Shown: piece by piece, positions 27,671 to 35,561 of the stretch
Layout: the number at the start of each line of letters is the position of its first letter
How positions within the stretch are numbered: position 1 is the stretch's first letter
Origin: Gemmiger sp. An87
Lineage (GTDB): Bacteria > Bacillota > Clostridia > Oscillospirales > Ruminococcaceae
Direction of reading: 5' to 3'
Assembly (NCBI RefSeq): GCF_002159185.1
Contig: NZ_NFHD01000001.1
Coordinates: forward strand, 217,194 to 281,193
DNA: 64,000 bases
Translations under genes and position numbers: made by a program
Notes under the pieces: model-generated
Seen by the model: only the letters and a program-made list of their open reading frames with translations
What the model was told of the DNA's origin: nothing
Database searches by the model: none

Positions 27671-27745
27671 GAAAACCCGCTTCGCGGCGGGGCGAAAATG
27701 TGATATACTGGGCATAACGCGCCCGGAACACAAACGGAGCAACAC

Positions 27746-27789
27746 GCGGCGCGGCTCCCCTTGCAAAAAGGGGGCCGGGCCGCTTTTTT
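27746..27789 (+). promoter_or_regulatory. Attenuator-like hairpin in the eutH leader
   Basis: A GC-rich imperfect stem-loop ending in TTTTTT (27784-27789) lies between a TGATATACT extended -10 (near 27700-27709) and the eutH start. It could be a conditional terminator. Confidence 0.4.
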
Positions 27790-27827
27790 GTGCCCGGGCA
27801 AAAACGGGAAAAACGGGGGAGAAAACC

Positions 27828-28904
27828 ATGAACATCTGCATTGGGGTGCTGCTCTGCTTTGCGGCCCTGGGCCTTGTGGACAAGGCTCTGGGCGGGCGGC
27901 TGGGCGTTGCCGCCGAGCTGGACCGGGGGCTGGCCGCCATGGGCGGTTTGAGCCTTTCCATGACCGGTATCTACTGCCTGATCATCGCCGCCGTGGGGGC
28001 GCTGGAGGGCGGGCTTTCGGCGGTGAGCCGGGCGCTGCCCTTTGATGCGTCGCTGCTGGCGGGCATGCTGCTGGCCCCGGACATGGGCGGCTGGGCCACC
28101 GCCAGCCAGCTGGCTGCCAGCGATGCCCTGGCGGCCTACAGCGGCCTGCTGGTGGCCTCCACCCTGGGCTGCCTTGTGAGCTTTACGCTGCCCATTGCCC
28201 TGGGCAGTCTGGAAAATTACCAGATCACCGGCTTTATGCAGGGCGTGGTGTGGGGCCTGATCGCCCTGCCCGCGGGTCTGGTGGCGGGCGGTGCGGCGCT
28301 GGGGCTTTCGCCGCTGGTGCTGGCGCAGAATCTGTGGCCGGTGCTGGTGCTCTGCGCTTTGCTGGTGCTGGGTCTGGCCAGGGCGCCCCGGCTCTGCCTG
28401 GGTGCGCTGGCAGGCTTCGGCGAAGCGGTGCGGGTGCTGGGCGTGCTGGCCTTTGGCGCGGTGGCGCTGGGTCTGTTTCTGCCCGGGCTGGCCATCGCTC
28501 CCCAGAGTCTTGTGGCCGAGGCGCTGATCATCGTGTTCAAGATCACAGTGGTGGTGTGCGGCGCCATGGTGGCCACGGCTCTGCTGCTGGCCCGCTGCGG
28601 CGAGGCGGTGCGCCGGGTGGCCGGGCGTCTGGGCGTGAACGAATACGCGGTGCTGGGCCTGCTGGCCTCGCTGGTGTCCACCGTGTCCATGCTGCCCCTC
28701 TACTCCCGCATGGATGTGCGGGGCAAGGTGATGAACGCGGCGGTGTCGGTGAGCGGGGCCTTCGTGCTGGGCGGCCAGATGGCCTTTGTGTCCAGCGTGA
28801 GCGACGAGCGCAGCGTGGCGGCCTTCTTTGTGTGCAAGATTCTGGCGGGCGTTCTGGCGGCGGCGCTGGCGCTGAAGTTCACCAAAAACGAGCAGCCTGC
28901 TTGA
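27828..28904 (+). CDS. eutH: EutH-type ethanolamine permease
   Basis: 358-aa membrane protein of the EutH family with about 10-11 helices. It shows MNICIGVLLCFAALGLVDKALG, LAPDMGGWATA (the family MLLAPDMGG motif), GSLENYQITGFMQG and a late VSTVSMLPLYSRMD segment. EutH carries ethanolamine at low concentration. No eutBC or microcompartment genes are in the window, so it stands alone here. Confidence 0.88.
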   Translation: MNICIGVLLCFAALGLVDKALGGRLGVAAELDRGLAAMGGLSLSMTGIYCLIIAAVGALEGGLSAVSRALPFDASLLAGMLLAPDMGGWATASQLAASDALAAYSGLLVASTLGCLVSFTLPIALGSLENYQITGFMQGVVWGLIALPAGLVAGGAALGLSPLVLAQNLWPVLVLCALLVLGLARAPRLCLGALAGFGEAVRVLGVLAFGAVALGLFLPGLAIAPQSLVAEALIIVFKITVVVCGAMVATALLLARCGEAVRRVAGRLGVNEYAVLGLLASLVSTVSMLPLYSRMDVRGKVMNAAVSVSGAFVLGGQMAFVSSVSDERSVAAFFVCKILAGVLAAALALKFTKNEQPA

Positions 28905-28930
28905 CAAGCGCCGGGCCGGTCTGCTACAAT
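28901..28930 (+). promoter_or_regulatory. Sigma-A promoter of the riboswitch-like leader
   Basis: TTGACA (overlapping the eutH stop), 18-bp spacer, TACAAT. Confidence 0.75.
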
Positions 28931-28936
28931 GGCTTC

Positions 28937-29024
28937 GTTCATCGGAGGGTGAGCAGCCCAAAAGAAGCTGCGAGCTGGATAAGATGACGGGTGAAATTCC
29001 CGTTGTCTTATCCAGCTCTTTTTT
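28937..29024 (+). ncRNA. Riboswitch candidate, guanidine-IV (mepA motif) type
   Basis: A roughly 90-nt leader between a strong promoter and a MATE gene remnant. It has a 5' hairpin (GCAGC 28953-28957 with GCTGC 28967-28971), a GGAGGG segment just before it, and a 13-bp terminator stem (28972-28984 with 29006-29018) whose interior holds ACGGG...CCCGT, then T6. The guanidine-IV riboswitch (mepA motif) is a transcriptional switch known upstream of clostridial MATE exporters, which fits. Class assignment is by context and layout, not by a covariance search. Confidence 0.5.
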
Positions 29025-29068
29025 GATGTTTGCGGGTGTGCCCTTCGCAACGGAAAGGGGAGGATTCC

Positions 29069-29456
29069 ATGAGCGAAAAAAACGCCCCGGCGCTGACCCG
29101 GGGCAACATTCTGGCGGCGCTGGTCCGCCGCGGTGGGCGTGGCGGAAAAGGTGTGCATGTTCCTGATGCTGGTGGCCTCCGCCTACATGCAGTCCATCTC
29201 GGCCTTTGTGGCCCAGAACAACGGGGCGGGCCTGCCCGAGCGCTCCCGCCAGGCGCTGTTTTACGGCATCCGCACCGCCTTTGTGGCGGGCGCCTTCTGC
29301 GTGCGCATTCCGGTGGTGTATCTGATGAGCCATATTCCGGGTGTGGGGCTGTTTCAGATCGGCCTGGGCACGCCCATCTCCTCGGCGGTGCAGATTCTTT
29401 TGTGCATTGCCGCCTACCGGTGGTATCAAAACCGGGCGAAGCGTTCCGCCCAATAA
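29069..29456 (+). pseudogene. Decayed MATE family efflux transporter
   Basis: The ATG at 29069 (GGGGAGG upstream) starts MSEKNAPALTRGNILAALVR, a normal MATE N-terminus. After about 20 codons the frame is lost. From about 29118 another frame continues as WSAAVGVAEKVCMF and SISAFVAQNNGAG, which belong to the middle of MATE proteins, then jumps from IRTAFVAG to AFCVRIPVVYLMS near the C-terminus. At least two internal deletions, one out of frame, have cut a ~450-aa protein to about 130 codons. Confidence 0.8.
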
Positions 29457-29465
29457 AACAGAAAA

Positions 29466-29508
29466 GCCGGGCCGGTGCGAAGAGAATTTCCTCTCGCACC
29501 GGTCCGGC
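29466..29508. terminator. Bidirectional intrinsic terminator
   Basis: 19-bp arms (29466-29484, 29490-29508; one mismatch) followed by GTTTTTTG, between converging genes. Confidence 0.88.
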
Positions 29509-29516
29509 GTTTTTTG

Positions 29517-30977
29517 TTATTGCTCCGGCTTGTCCGGTTTGGCCTCAGCCTGTCCGCTTTCGGGCGGCGGGGCGGTGTGGCCGGTCTGCAGATGCTCTTT
29601 GTTGAACAGGCCGCCGAATATGGTCATGAACACAATCTTGATGTCCAGGAAGATGGACCAGTTCTCGATGTACCAGATGTCGCACTGGATGCGCCCTTCG
29701 ATGGAGGTGTCGCCCCGGAAGCCGTTCACCTGGGCCCAGCCGGTGATGCCCGGCCGCACCTGGTGCTTGACCATGTAAAGGGGCACAGTCTCCTTGAACT
29801 GCTCCACAAAATGGGGAATCTCCGGCCGGGGACCGATCAGGCTCATGTCGCCTTTCAGCACGTTGAAGAACTGGGGCAGCTCGTCGATGCTGCACTTGCG
29901 GATCAGGCTGCCGAACCAGGTTTTGCGGGGGTCGGCGTCCTGGGTCCAGCCGGTGTCCTGGCTGGTGTTCACCCGCATGCTGCGGAACTTGTACATGGTG
30001 AAGATCTTTTTGTTCAGGCCCACCCGCTCCTGCCGGAACAGAATCGGCCCCGGGCTGGAAAGCTTCACCCCGATGGCTGCCACCAGCATGATGGGGCTGG
30101 TGAGCACAATCAGAACAAGGCTGCCCACCACGTCCATGGCCCGCTTTAAGGCGGCGTTGAGCATGTTGTCCAGCGGGATGGTGCGGATGCTGATCAGCTT
30201 CACCGAGCCGATCACGTCCACCGTGGGGCGGCTGGGAATGAAGTCGTTGTAGAAGGGAATGATGCGGATCTTCGCGCCCTGCTTTTCACAGGAGGCGATG
30301 ATGGTGTTCATAAAACGGGTTTCGTGGGGCTCCAGCGCCACGATCACCTCGTCCACCGTGGGGCCGGCCAGCAGGTCCGGCAGGTCCTCGTAGCGGCCCA
30401 GGTGCTTGCCCAGGCCCGGCTTTTCGCTGGCGGCCACGTAGCCCAGCACGTTGTAGCCGTACTGGGGGTTGCGGCGCAGCGAATCCAGGTATTCAAAGGC
30501 TAGCCGCCCGTTGCCCACAATCAGCACATGCTTCAGGTTGTAGCCCAGCATCCGGTAGTGGCGCAGGATGCGCCGCACCGTGACCCGCTTGGCCACCACC
30601 AGCACAGTGGAGAACACATAAAACAGCACCAGTACCCCGCGGGAGAAATCCACCGCACGGGTGAGGTAGAGCACCATGCCGATGAGCAAAAGGCCCAAAA
30701 GGTTTGCCTTCATCAGGGCCACCGTCTCGTCCAGCAGGGTGGAGAACCGGAAGGAGCCGTAGAGCTTGAAGGCATAGTAGATGGCGGCCATGATCACCCC
30801 GTAGCACACGGCGGGCAGGAAGGCCCCGGTGCGCAGCAGCACCACCGCCGGGTTGACCAGATTGTCGCGGTAAACGCCCAGCCACAGCCACACGGCCAGC
30901 AGATAGGCCAGGGCGATGAGCGAGATATCCAAAAGGCAGTTGACGATGTTCAAAAGCCTCTGATTTTTGCGGATCAT
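29517..30977 (-). CDS. Initiating sugar-phosphate (undecaprenyl) transferase
   Basis: 486-aa polyprenyl glycosylphosphotransferase of the WbaP/CpsE type that loads the first sugar phosphate onto undecaprenyl phosphate for surface polysaccharide. About four to five N-terminal helices, a CoA-binding-like Rossmann region (VLIVGNGRLAFEYL), another helix (VVGSLVLIVLTSPIMLVAAIGV) and the bacterial sugar transferase domain with KFRSMRV, RKCSIDELPQ, GDMSLIGPRPE and VRPGITGWAQV. No other polysaccharide genes are nearby. Confidence 0.93.
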   Translation of the reverse strand: MIRKNQRLLNIVNCLLDISLIALAYLLAVWLWLGVYRDNLVNPAVVLLRTGAFLPAVCYGVIMAAIYYAFKLYGSFRFSTLLDETVALMKANLLGLLLIGMVLYLTRAVDFSRGVLVLFYVFSTVLVVAKRVTVRRILRHYRMLGYNLKHVLIVGNGRLAFEYLDSLRRNPQYGYNVLGYVAASEKPGLGKHLGRYEDLPDLLAGPTVDEVIVALEPHETRFMNTIIASCEKQGAKIRIIPFYNDFIPSRPTVDVIGSVKLISIRTIPLDNMLNAALKRAMDVVGSLVLIVLTSPIMLVAAIGVKLSSPGPILFRQERVGLNKKIFTMYKFRSMRVNTSQDTGWTQDADPRKTWFGSLIRKCSIDELPQFFNVLKGDMSLIGPRPEIPHFVEQFKETVPLYMVKHQVRPGITGWAQVNGFRGDTSIEGRIQCDIWYIENWSIFLDIKIVFMTIFGGLFNKEHLQTGHTAPPPESGQAEAKPDKPEQ

Positions 30978-31140
30978 AAACAGGTAAGCCCCCTTTTCGG
31001 CGGCGGGCGGAACACCCGGCGCGGGAAAACAGTCTTACCCTTTATTATAAACGAACGGGCGCAAAAGTCCATATTTTGAGTGATTTTGTCATGAAAAGAG
31101 CACGAAAACAGCCCCGGCAGATGCCGGGGCTGAGAAATTT

Positions 31141-31827
31141 TCAGTCGATCACGGTTTTGGTGCGGCCGATGCCCACCACCGCGGCGGTGATCTTTTTCCA
31201 GGTATTGCAGCCGCAGATGCCGTCCGCGGTCAGGCCCACCGCCCGCTGGTAGGCCTTGAGGGCGTTTTCGGTGTTGGCGCCGAACTTGCCGTCCAGCGTG
31301 CGGGTGGAGTAGCCCAGGGCGTTCAGCGCGTCCTGCAGGATGAGCACATAGGTGCTCACCGAGCCCCGGCGCACGGTGGGGTACCCGGCGGTGGTGCCGC
31401 TGCAGGCGGGCTTGCCGTAGCGCCGGTCAAAGTGCACCCAGGTGGGGGTCATGTCCTGGGGCTCCACATAGCCCCAGGCGCCGGTGTTCTTGGCGGCCTT
31501 CCAGATGGCATTGCGGGCCGAGGACCCCTGCCCCTGGCCCACGTCGAAGGCAACGCCCGCGTAGTGCTGGCTGCGGGTGCCGTGGCCGCCCTCCCAGATG
31601 CGCTTGAAGGCGTAGCCGATGTGGATGCCCTTGCCGTAGGACCGGCGGGTCAGGTTCCAGGCCTCCATGGCGGCCACGGTGGTCCAGAGGGTGGGGCTCT
31701 GGCTGCTGCCCCGGAACTCCTTCACCTTCATGGTGGCGCCGTAGGAGTAGGGCATGGTGTCGTTTTCGCCCAGGTTGTAGGTGATCAGCTTGTTGGAATA
31801 GGCGTCGTACACAAAGATCTTGGGCAT
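31141..31827 (-). CDS. M15-type peptidase with C-terminal peptidoglycan-binding domain
   Basis: 228 aa. The N-terminal half has the zinc site of D-Ala-D-Ala carboxypeptidase-like M15 peptidases: SQHYAGVAFDVG (His and Asp) and WVHFD (His). The C-terminal 75 residues form a PG_binding_1 repeat (LQDALNALGYSTRTLDGKFGANTENALKAYQ). There is no obvious signal peptide. It lies 27 bp downstream of the interrupted peptidoglycan-binding gene and was probably co-transcribed with it, so both may act in spore or cell-wall modelling. Confidence 0.8.
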   Translation of the reverse strand: MPKIFVYDAYSNKLITYNLGENDTMPYSYGATMKVKEFRGSSQSPTLWTTVAAMEAWNLTRRSYGKGIHIGYAFKRIWEGGHGTRSQHYAGVAFDVGQGQGSSARNAIWKAAKNTGAWGYVEPQDMTPTWVHFDRRYGKPACSGTTAGYPTVRRGSVSTYVLILQDALNALGYSTRTLDGKFGANTENALKAYQRAVGLTADGICGCNTWKKITAAVVGIGRTKTVID

Positions 31828-31854
31828 GGTGTTCGCTCCTTTCGTTTGATGGAA

Positions 31855-33300
31855 TCAGGCTTCGGGAATGGGCGGATAGAGCAGCGCGAAGATGGCATCC
31901 CAGGTGGCGCGGTCCACCACGCCGGTGGCGGGCAGGCCCAGCCCCTGCTGGAAGGCGGTCACCGCGCTGGTGGTCTCGGTGCCGTAAACGCCGTCGATGG
32001 GCACAAAATCCGCCACGCAGTACCGCTGGGCGATGCCGTTCATGGCCTGCTGCAGCGCGCTTACCGCTCCGCCCGCGCTGCCCGGGGCCATCACGTAGCC
32101 CGGGTAGTCCGGCGCGGCGGCGGGCACCGTGGAATCCGGCACCCCGGCGGCCAGGCTCAGGAAGGTGGCCTCCAGCGCGTTCCAGGTGAATTCGTCCACC
32201 GTGTCGCTTTCGGGCTGGTTGAACTCCAGCTGCCAGCTGTGCAGCGAATCCAGGGTGCTCTGGCCGAAGATGCCGTCGAGCTTGCCCGGGTCCTGCACGG
32301 TGTCGTAGAAATAGCTGATGTAGCGCAGCAAAAACTGCACGAAGGCCACCGAGGGCCCCTCGGCGCCCATCATCAGCTCGAAGCCGGGCCAGGGCACCAG
32401 GTTGAAGGCGGCCAGCAGCCCGTCGGACGAGCGCAGCCGCTGGGCCTGCTCGTACAGAGCCTGCCAGGTGGCGGGGCCGATGATGCCGTCCGCGGTCAGG
32501 CCGAACATGGTCTGGAAGGCCTTCACCGCCGCGGTGGTGGACGGGCCGTAGATGCCGTCGATGGTCACGGTGGGCAGGGTGGGGAAGTAGACCGCCAGCA
32601 GCCGCAGGTAGAACTGAGCCTCCCGCACCGCGGTGCCGGTGCTGCCCTGCTTGAGGGGGGTGCCCGGGTAGGTGCCGGGGCGCTGGTTGGGGGCAAGCAG
32701 GCTGTCGGCCACGTCGCCGTAGACCTCGTACAGCTTCTGCCAGGTGGCGGGGCCCACCACGCCGTCCTGGGTCAGGCCGAATTCCTTCTGGAAGGCCTTC
32801 ACCGCGCTGGTGGTGGCCGCGCCGAAGATGCCGTCCACCGTGATGGTGGGGATGGACGAGAAGTTGGAGGCCACCATGCGCAGGTAGAACTGCAGAAGGC
32901 GCACGCTGTCGCCCCTGTCGCCCTGGCGCAGCGGGGTGCCCGGGTAGCCGCTGGGCTGGTCCTGAATGTCGCTTTCCAGGCTGTTGTAGGCGGCGGCAAT
33001 GGCCTCCCAGGTGGCGGGGCCCACCACGCCGTCCACGGTCAGGCCGTTCTCCCGCTGGAAGGCGCGCACCGCATTGGCGGTGGCATTGCCGTAGATGCCG
33101 TCCACCGAAATGCTGGGCAGGGCGGGGTCGAACTCGGCCAGAGCGTTCAGCCAGAACTGGATGCGCTCCACTCCGGTGCCGGTGCTGCCCACCTGCAAGG
33201 CGGTGCCCGGGTAGGTGCTGCCGTTCACGTTGCTCTCGCCGCTGGGCTTTTCGCCCTCGCTGGTCAGCTCCGCCAGGTCCTTCACCGACACATAGATGTA
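31855..33300 (-). CDS. C-terminal piece of interrupted SpoIID-like/peptidoglycan-binding gene
   Basis: About 480 codons starting at the element 1 junction with IYVSVKDLAELTSEGEK. It holds five peptidoglycan-binding repeats, each opening with YPG or WPG and ending near ATW (about 75-80 residues apart). The open frame runs a few codons into element 1 (to 33321), which is not the native N-terminus. Joined to 41561-42180 and 50047-50614 it rebuilds one gene of 2622 bp. Alone it has no good RBS and is probably silent. Confidence 0.85.
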   Translation of the reverse strand, partial: YIYVSVKDLAELTSEGEKPSGESNVNGSTYPGTALQVGSTGTGVERIQFWLNALAEFDPALPSISVDGIYGNATANAVRAFQRENGLTVDGVVGPATWEAIAAAYNSLESDIQDQPSGYPGTPLRQGDRGDSVRLLQFYLRMVASNFSSIPTITVDGIFGAATTSAVKAFQKEFGLTQDGVVGPATWQKLYEVYGDVADSLLAPNQRPGTYPGTPLKQGSTGTAVREAQFYLRLLAVYFPTLPTVTIDGIYGPSTTAAVKAFQTMFGLTADGIIGPATWQALYEQAQRLRSSDGLLAAFNLVPWPGFELMMGAEGPSVAFVQFLLRYISYFYDTVQDPGKLDGIFGQSTLDSLHSWQLEFNQPESDTVDEFTWNALEATFLSLAAGVPDSTVPAAAPDYPGYVMAPGSAGGAVSALQQAMNGIAQRYCVADFVPIDGVYGTETTSAVTAFQQGLGLPATGVVDRATWDAIFALLYPPIPEA

Positions 33301-33310
33301 CGTTAATTGC
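33298..33310. other. attL of element 1
   Basis: Core GTA then CGTTAATTGC. Joined with the right end it forms an inverted-repeat attP. Confidence 0.75.
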
Positions 33311-33419
33311 ACAAAATACAAGATACCATTTCAATGGTGGGTTGGGCCGTATGGCTGGCAACCCGCTCTGCAACCGGGAATACACAGTAAGCGTGTATCT
33401 CAACATCTGACTGTAAACG

Positions 33420-33449
33420 AAAAAGCGCCGGAAAACTCCGACGCTTTTT
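33420..33449. terminator. Terminator-like hairpin
   Basis: AAAAAGCGCCGGA / TCCGACGCTTTTT arms (one mismatch) near the left end of element 1. It may shield the element from outside transcription. Confidence 0.7.
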
Positions 33450-33464
33450 CATTTGCCATCAGAC

Positions 33465-33570
33465 TATCAAAAACGATTGTTTTTGATAACGGCAAAATTC
33501 TTCTGGCGAATACCCATTTACAGAAGGAAAACAATCTCAAAACTGCTCTCAAAATCAAACTATCAAAAAG
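33465..33570. repeat. Candidate resolvase (res) site
   Basis: TATCAAAAAC (33465) is inverted as GTTTTTGATA (33479-33488) with a 4-bp spacer, and TATCAAAAAG recurs at 33561-33570, all just upstream of the resolvase start. This is the usual place for res subsites or operator. Confidence 0.5.
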
Positions 33571-33597
33571 CCCCCATAAAGAGAAAGGAGTTACACA

Positions 33598-34149
33598 ATG
33601 AAAATCGGATATGCACGGGTGTCTACTGAAAATCAGAATTTGGAACGCCAAATCGACGCGCTGCACGAGTATGGAGTGGACGAACTCTACACAGAGAAGA
33701 TGACCGGCACCAAAGCCAACCGCCCGGAACTTGACAAGGTGCGTTTACGGATGCGAGAGGGCGACAGTGTAGTGGTGGAGAGCCTTTCCCGCCTTGGTCG
33801 CAGTACGCGCGACCTGCTTAATTTATTGGATGAGTTTGATAAAAAAGAGGTGCAGCTTATCAGCTTGAAAGAATCCATAGACACGGCTACACCGACCGGC
33901 AAATTGCTGGTCACAGTCTTATCGGCCATCAGCCAGTTTGAACGGGATTTGATTGTTCAGCGCACGGAAGAAGGATTAAAAGCGGCACGGGCCAGAGGGC
34001 GTAAAGGCGGACGGCCCAAGACAGACAAACGGGTCGTTGAAAAGGCGATAAAGCTGTATCAGACAAAAGCCTATACCGCGCGGGAAACGGCCAATCTATG
34101 CGGCATCTCGGTGGCGACCCTGTACCGTGCTCTGTCAGACAAGCAGTAA
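33598..34149 (+). CDS. Small serine recombinase (resolvase/invertase family)
   Basis: 183 aa. The N-terminal resolvase domain has the catalytic Ser in YARVSTENQ (about residue 9), ESLSRLGRS with active-site Arg, and a long dimer helix AISQFERDLIVQRTEEGL. The C-terminal HTH covers about 145-183 (YTARETANLCGISVATLYRAL). AAAGGAG lies upstream. It probably resolves multimers of the circular element or acts in plasmid-like upkeep; inversion is possible. Confidence 0.93.
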   Translation: MKIGYARVSTENQNLERQIDALHEYGVDELYTEKMTGTKANRPELDKVRLRMREGDSVVVESLSRLGRSTRDLLNLLDEFDKKEVQLISLKESIDTATPTGKLLVTVLSAISQFERDLIVQRTEEGLKAARARGRKGGRPKTDKRVVEKAIKLYQTKAYTARETANLCGISVATLYRALSDKQ

Positions 34150-34157
34150 GGATAACG

Positions 34158-34198
34158 GGTTATTCTGTACTATAACGAAGTTATAGTACGGGGTAACC
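34158..34198 (+). terminator. Stem-loop after the resolvase gene
   Basis: GTACTATAAC / GTTATAGTAC (34167-34176, 34180-34189) nested in GGTTA / TAACC, followed at a distance by TTATTTTTC. Terminator or structural site. Confidence 0.5.
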
Positions 34199-34270
34199 TG
34201 TTATTTTTCATAGAAAAAATCCGAAAGTCATTATACGATATCCCCACAAAGAACCGAAAGGGGGAGAACT

Positions 34271-34498
34271 TTGACTATTCGTGATGCAAAATCCTATTTG
34301 CGCGGCAAGTATGCAGGCCACGGCCTGACACAGGAACAGGTAGCGCTGGACGTACTGCACATTGACCCGGCTACGCTGTCAAGGTACATGAACGGCACAA
34401 CGCAATGGCCGCTTTGGGCAATCCAAACACTGATGGACTACTTTGGTATTCTGCCGGCAGATGTATATTCTGTCTTTATCGCTCCACATCTCAGCTAA
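34271..34498 (+). CDS. Small HTH (Cro/C1-like) protein
   Basis: 75 aa with a TTG start after GGGGAG. The helix-turn-helix reads LTQEQVALDVLHIDPATLSRYMNG (about 19-42). It is probably a copy-control or regulatory protein for the Rep-like gene 108 bp downstream. The partner operator is not identified. Confidence 0.7.
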   Translation: MTIRDAKSYLRGKYAGHGLTQEQVALDVLHIDPATLSRYMNGTTQWPLWAIQTLMDYFGILPADVYSVFIAPHLS

Positions 34499-34605
34499 TG
34501 AACATTCTCAGCCTCTGCCCGCCTTGTCCGGCGGGTATGGGACTGGATATTCCGTGACACTTTTTGACATCAGATTATCGGTGTCATGATGAAGAAAGGA
34601 GCGCC

Positions 34606-35397
34606 ATGCAAAATATGAGCCATAATATACAAGCATATCGCTGTGGGCCGGATGTCGTCAAAATTATCGCACGCCCATCTCACAATTACATTACCGCATT
34701 ATCTAATAGCCTCGATGAACGTGAAAAAGAGAATAAACGTACATCCCTGTCACGGTCGAGACGTACGGTGGCAGACATCTTGCACTGCAATTATTTTCGC
34801 TTTTTTCTGACCGTTACTATAGAAAGCAATGAAAATGGAAGTTCTCCCACAAGAGATGATGTGGTGCAAATCTGTAAAAACGGGCTGCGCACTATCAAGC
34901 GTCATTATGACGGGCCTGTCGGCTATATCATCGTACCGGAGTTATCTGATGAAGATGAAATGAATCTCGGACGCTGGCATGGTCATATCATGTTGACAGA
35001 TATTCCCTCTGACATGTTGCAGCCTTACAGTTCATCGGATAAGGGATTGCCTGCAATCATCTATCGCCGGATGGCCGTTGGCATCGACTGTTTTTCAACC
35101 CCCGTATTTGCGCGGTACGGATATTGCCTTGTAGAGAGAGTGGGCGACACAAAAGCAGATTATGATGCTCTTGCAAAATATCTGACCAAGACAATGTATT
35201 TAGATTCTTGCGCTCCGTTGCCGAAAGGGCAGAGACGGATAATAAGCAGCCATGGCCTCGCGCGTCCCGAGCGCGTTTTCAGTGGTGTAATTAGTAGCGA
35301 TGAATATGCCACCATCCGCGCATCGTCCGGCGAATCCCTGCGCGATGGCGGCAGGTTGATACACTATGTTTCTCGCTCAGCATTATCTTTTCTGTAA
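34606..35397 (+). CDS. HUH endonuclease-like replication initiator (Rep)
   Basis: 263 aa. GRWHGHIML carries the His-x-His metal motif of HUH nucleases, and DALAKYLTKTMY supplies the expected catalytic Tyr with a Lys four residues on. This matches rolling-circle Rep proteins. ATG at 34606 is chosen for the AAAGGAG 6 nt upstream; the frame is open 14 codons further with a TTG. If active it would nick the circular form at an origin inside the element. Family-level call from motifs only. Confidence 0.65.
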   Translation: MQNMSHNIQAYRCGPDVVKIIARPSHNYITALSNSLDEREKENKRTSLSRSRRTVADILHCNYFRFFLTVTIESNENGSSPTRDDVVQICKNGLRTIKRHYDGPVGYIIVPELSDEDEMNLGRWHGHIMLTDIPSDMLQPYSSSDKGLPAIIYRRMAVGIDCFSTPVFARYGYCLVERVGDTKADYDALAKYLTKTMYLDSCAPLPKGQRRIISSHGLARPERVFSGVISSDEYATIRASSGESLRDGGRLIHYVSRSALSFL

Positions 35398-35398
35398 C

Positions 35399-35433
35399 AA
35401 GGAACTGCCCGGCGGATCACCGGGCAGTTCCTT
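35399..35433 (+). terminator. Intrinsic terminator after rep
   Basis: AAGGAACTGCCCGG / CCGGGCAGTTCCTT arms, directly after the rep stop. Confidence 0.8.
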
Positions 35434-35514
35434 CCACATCTGTCCCCAAACTATTTTGTATCCGTCCCCAAAATCTCTTTTTTGTCCATACATTGTTGTG
35501 GTTTTATAAAACAA

Positions 35515-35549
35515 GAAAAGACCCGCTCGCGAGTGCAAACGGGTCTTTT
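35515..35549 (-). terminator. Terminator of the Ig-like lipoprotein gene
   Basis: AAAAGACCCG / CGGGTCTTTT arms (partly open centre), T run on the minus strand. Confidence 0.75.
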
Positions 35550-35561
35550 CTGGAACCTTAT

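Noticed and set aside
33296..33601. A 101-aa ORF at the left edge of element 1
   Set aside because: It spans the att core, a hairpin and the candidate res repeats, has no RBS, and its frame is explained by the integrase tail and non-coding sites.
34158..34198. loxP-like site (contains ATAACGAAGTTAT)
   Set aside because: Only part of one loxP arm matches; the 8-bp spacer and second arm are absent. Better explained as a stem-loop after the resolvase gene.
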